In this document: positions 4,349-5,065 of the stretch, one piece after another
Layout: every line of letters starts with the position of its first letter
Numbering within the stretch: the first letter of the stretch is position 1
Assembly (NCBI GenBank): GCA_020444005.1
Contig: JAHLLU010000171.1
Span: 1-5,065 of the forward strand
Length of the DNA stretch: 5,065 nt
From: an archaeon
GTDB taxonomy: Archaea; Thermoproteota; Bathyarchaeia; TCS64
Direction of reading: 5' to 3'
The notes under the pieces: model-generated
What the model saw: the letters and a program-made list of their open reading frames with translations, nothing else
Told to the model about the DNA's origin: nothing
Databases searched by the model: none
Made by a program: the position numbers and the translations under genes

Positions 4349-5065
4349 TTGCAGCTTCTTGACTATCTCTTGTGCCTTCGGGAACCTTATCTCGCCTGAA
4401 TCCACTAGCTCAGCGACAGCCTTCTCGATCATATCAGCCTTAGCGCCAGCCATAACCACCAAGTTACGAGCGTGCAGCCTCATATGACCCTGCTGAATAC
4501 CCTCTTGGGTCAATGCTCGCAGAGCTCCTAGATTCTGAGCGAGCCCAACAGCACACATTACCTCACCAAGCTCAACCGCCTTATCTACACCCAATATCTT
4601 ACGGGCTACCTGCGCCATAGGGTGGCTCCGTGTGGCACCACCGACGAGTCCTACCGCCATTGGTAGAGTCATCTCTCCAGTGAGGTCTCCGTTAGCGTCC
4701 TTACCCCATTTGCTCATGCTCCTGTATTGATTGTTTTTGACACAGTAACTGTGGGCACCAGCCTCGATGGCTCGGTGATCCTGTGCAAAAGCAAGTGCGA
4801 CTGCTGCAATACCGTTCATTATACCCTTGTTATGGGTGGCTGCACGGTAGGGGTCAGCGTCAGCGAAAGCCCAAGCTGCAACAATATTATCAACCGCCTT
4901 CGGTCCACCAATATCCTCTGCCTTCACTTTACACTTTACAGTGACAAGTCGTCTATCAGCGAGGTTACTGATGATTCTAAGCAGGCTTCTTCCACCGGTT
5001 AACTCGGCCATTGTAGGCGCTAAAGCCTCCGCCATGGTGTTCACAGCGTTTGCTCCCATTGCGTC
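4343..5065 (-). CDS. mvaA: Class II HMG-CoA reductase, C-terminal 240 residues (5' end off window)
   Basis: The enzyme reduces HMG-CoA to mevalonate in the cytoplasm, the committed step toward the isoprenoid chains of archaeal lipids. The window opens inside the class II cofactor motif DAMGAN-x-VNT, so the ATG at 5059 is an internal Met and not the start. Counting that Met as residue 1, other family blocks follow: TGGRSLLRIISNLADRR (21-37), THNKGIMNG with the catalytic Lys (K78), AQDHRAIEAGAH with the catalytic Asp (D94), GGATRSHP (140-147) and GHMRLHARN with the catalytic His (H192). The fourth catalytic residue, a Glu in the N-terminal third, lies outside. Class II enzymes are usually about 410-430 aa, so about 180 residues are missing. 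The C-terminus is complete and the gene looks intact. Class II is the mainly bacterial form that some archaea carry in place of class I. The Asp opening DAMGAN is the position linked to NAD(H) preference in the Pseudomonas mevalonii enzyme. A 6-nt gap to the next gene indicates an operon. Confidence 0.96.
   Translation of the reverse strand, partial: DAMGANAVNTMAEALAPTMAELTGGRSLLRIISNLADRRLVTVKCKVKAEDIGGPKAVDNIVAAWAFADADPYRAATHNKGIMNGIAAVALAFAQDHRAIEAGAHSYCVKNNQYRSMSKWGKDANGDLTGEMTLPMAVGLVGGATRSHPMAQVARKILGVDKAVELGEVMCAVGLAQNLGALRALTQEGIQQGHMRLHARNLVVMAGAKADMIEKAVAELVDSGEIRFPKAQEIVKKLQG

Noticed and set aside
4727..5002. 91-codon plus-strand frame opposite HMG-CoA reductase
   Set aside because: It is fully antisense to the conserved catalytic core of HMG-CoA reductase and its product has no recognisable feature.

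Overview
The window looks like a fragment of an archaeal chromosome. The evidence is an AN1-type zinc finger fused to a membrane protein, a long eukaryote-like Trm112, T-run terminators after stop codons, and A+T-rich boxes about 26-32 nt upstream of starts, as expected for leaderless or short-leader archaeal mRNAs. A class II HMG-CoA reductase in this setting, together with the AN1 and Trm112 architectures, would fit an Asgard (for example Thorarchaeia-like) or another euryarchaeal lineage. That placement is inference and is not proven by the sequence.

Left part (1-2044, minus strand, A+T-rich). A 270-aa protein with two N-terminal membrane helices and an unrecognised C-terminal domain is followed 61 nt later by a larger gene that runs off the left edge. 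The larger gene encodes, in order, an AN1 zinc finger, one membrane helix, a CARDB/Ig-like domain and a transglutaminase-like (papain-fold) domain. The two probably form one transcription unit.

Middle (2045-3467). A 150-bp divergent promoter region separates the left unit from a plus-strand YhfC-type intramembrane protease-like gene. The 3' end of that gene overlaps by 32 bp, tail to tail, with a minus-strand Trm112-family gene (methyltransferase activator).

Spacer (3468-3832). This 365-bp stretch has no convincing gene. It holds a probable TATA element for trm112, a striking G8-A-G8 tract next to a perfect CCCCAATTGGGG palindrome, a 10-bp-period direct repeat, a 13-nt palindrome and T-run terminators for the next operon. 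It is strongly A+C-rich on the plus strand.

Right part (3833-5065, minus strand, higher GC). The C-terminal 240 residues of class II HMG-CoA reductase (mevalonate pathway, isoprenoid lipid synthesis) are followed 6 nt later by a 167-aa protein of unknown function, probably co-transcribed.

Four of the five visible start codons must be TTG, because no ATG or GTG lies between the upstream in-frame stop and the conserved N-terminus. No RNA gene, CRISPR array, insertion sequence or attachment site was recognised.
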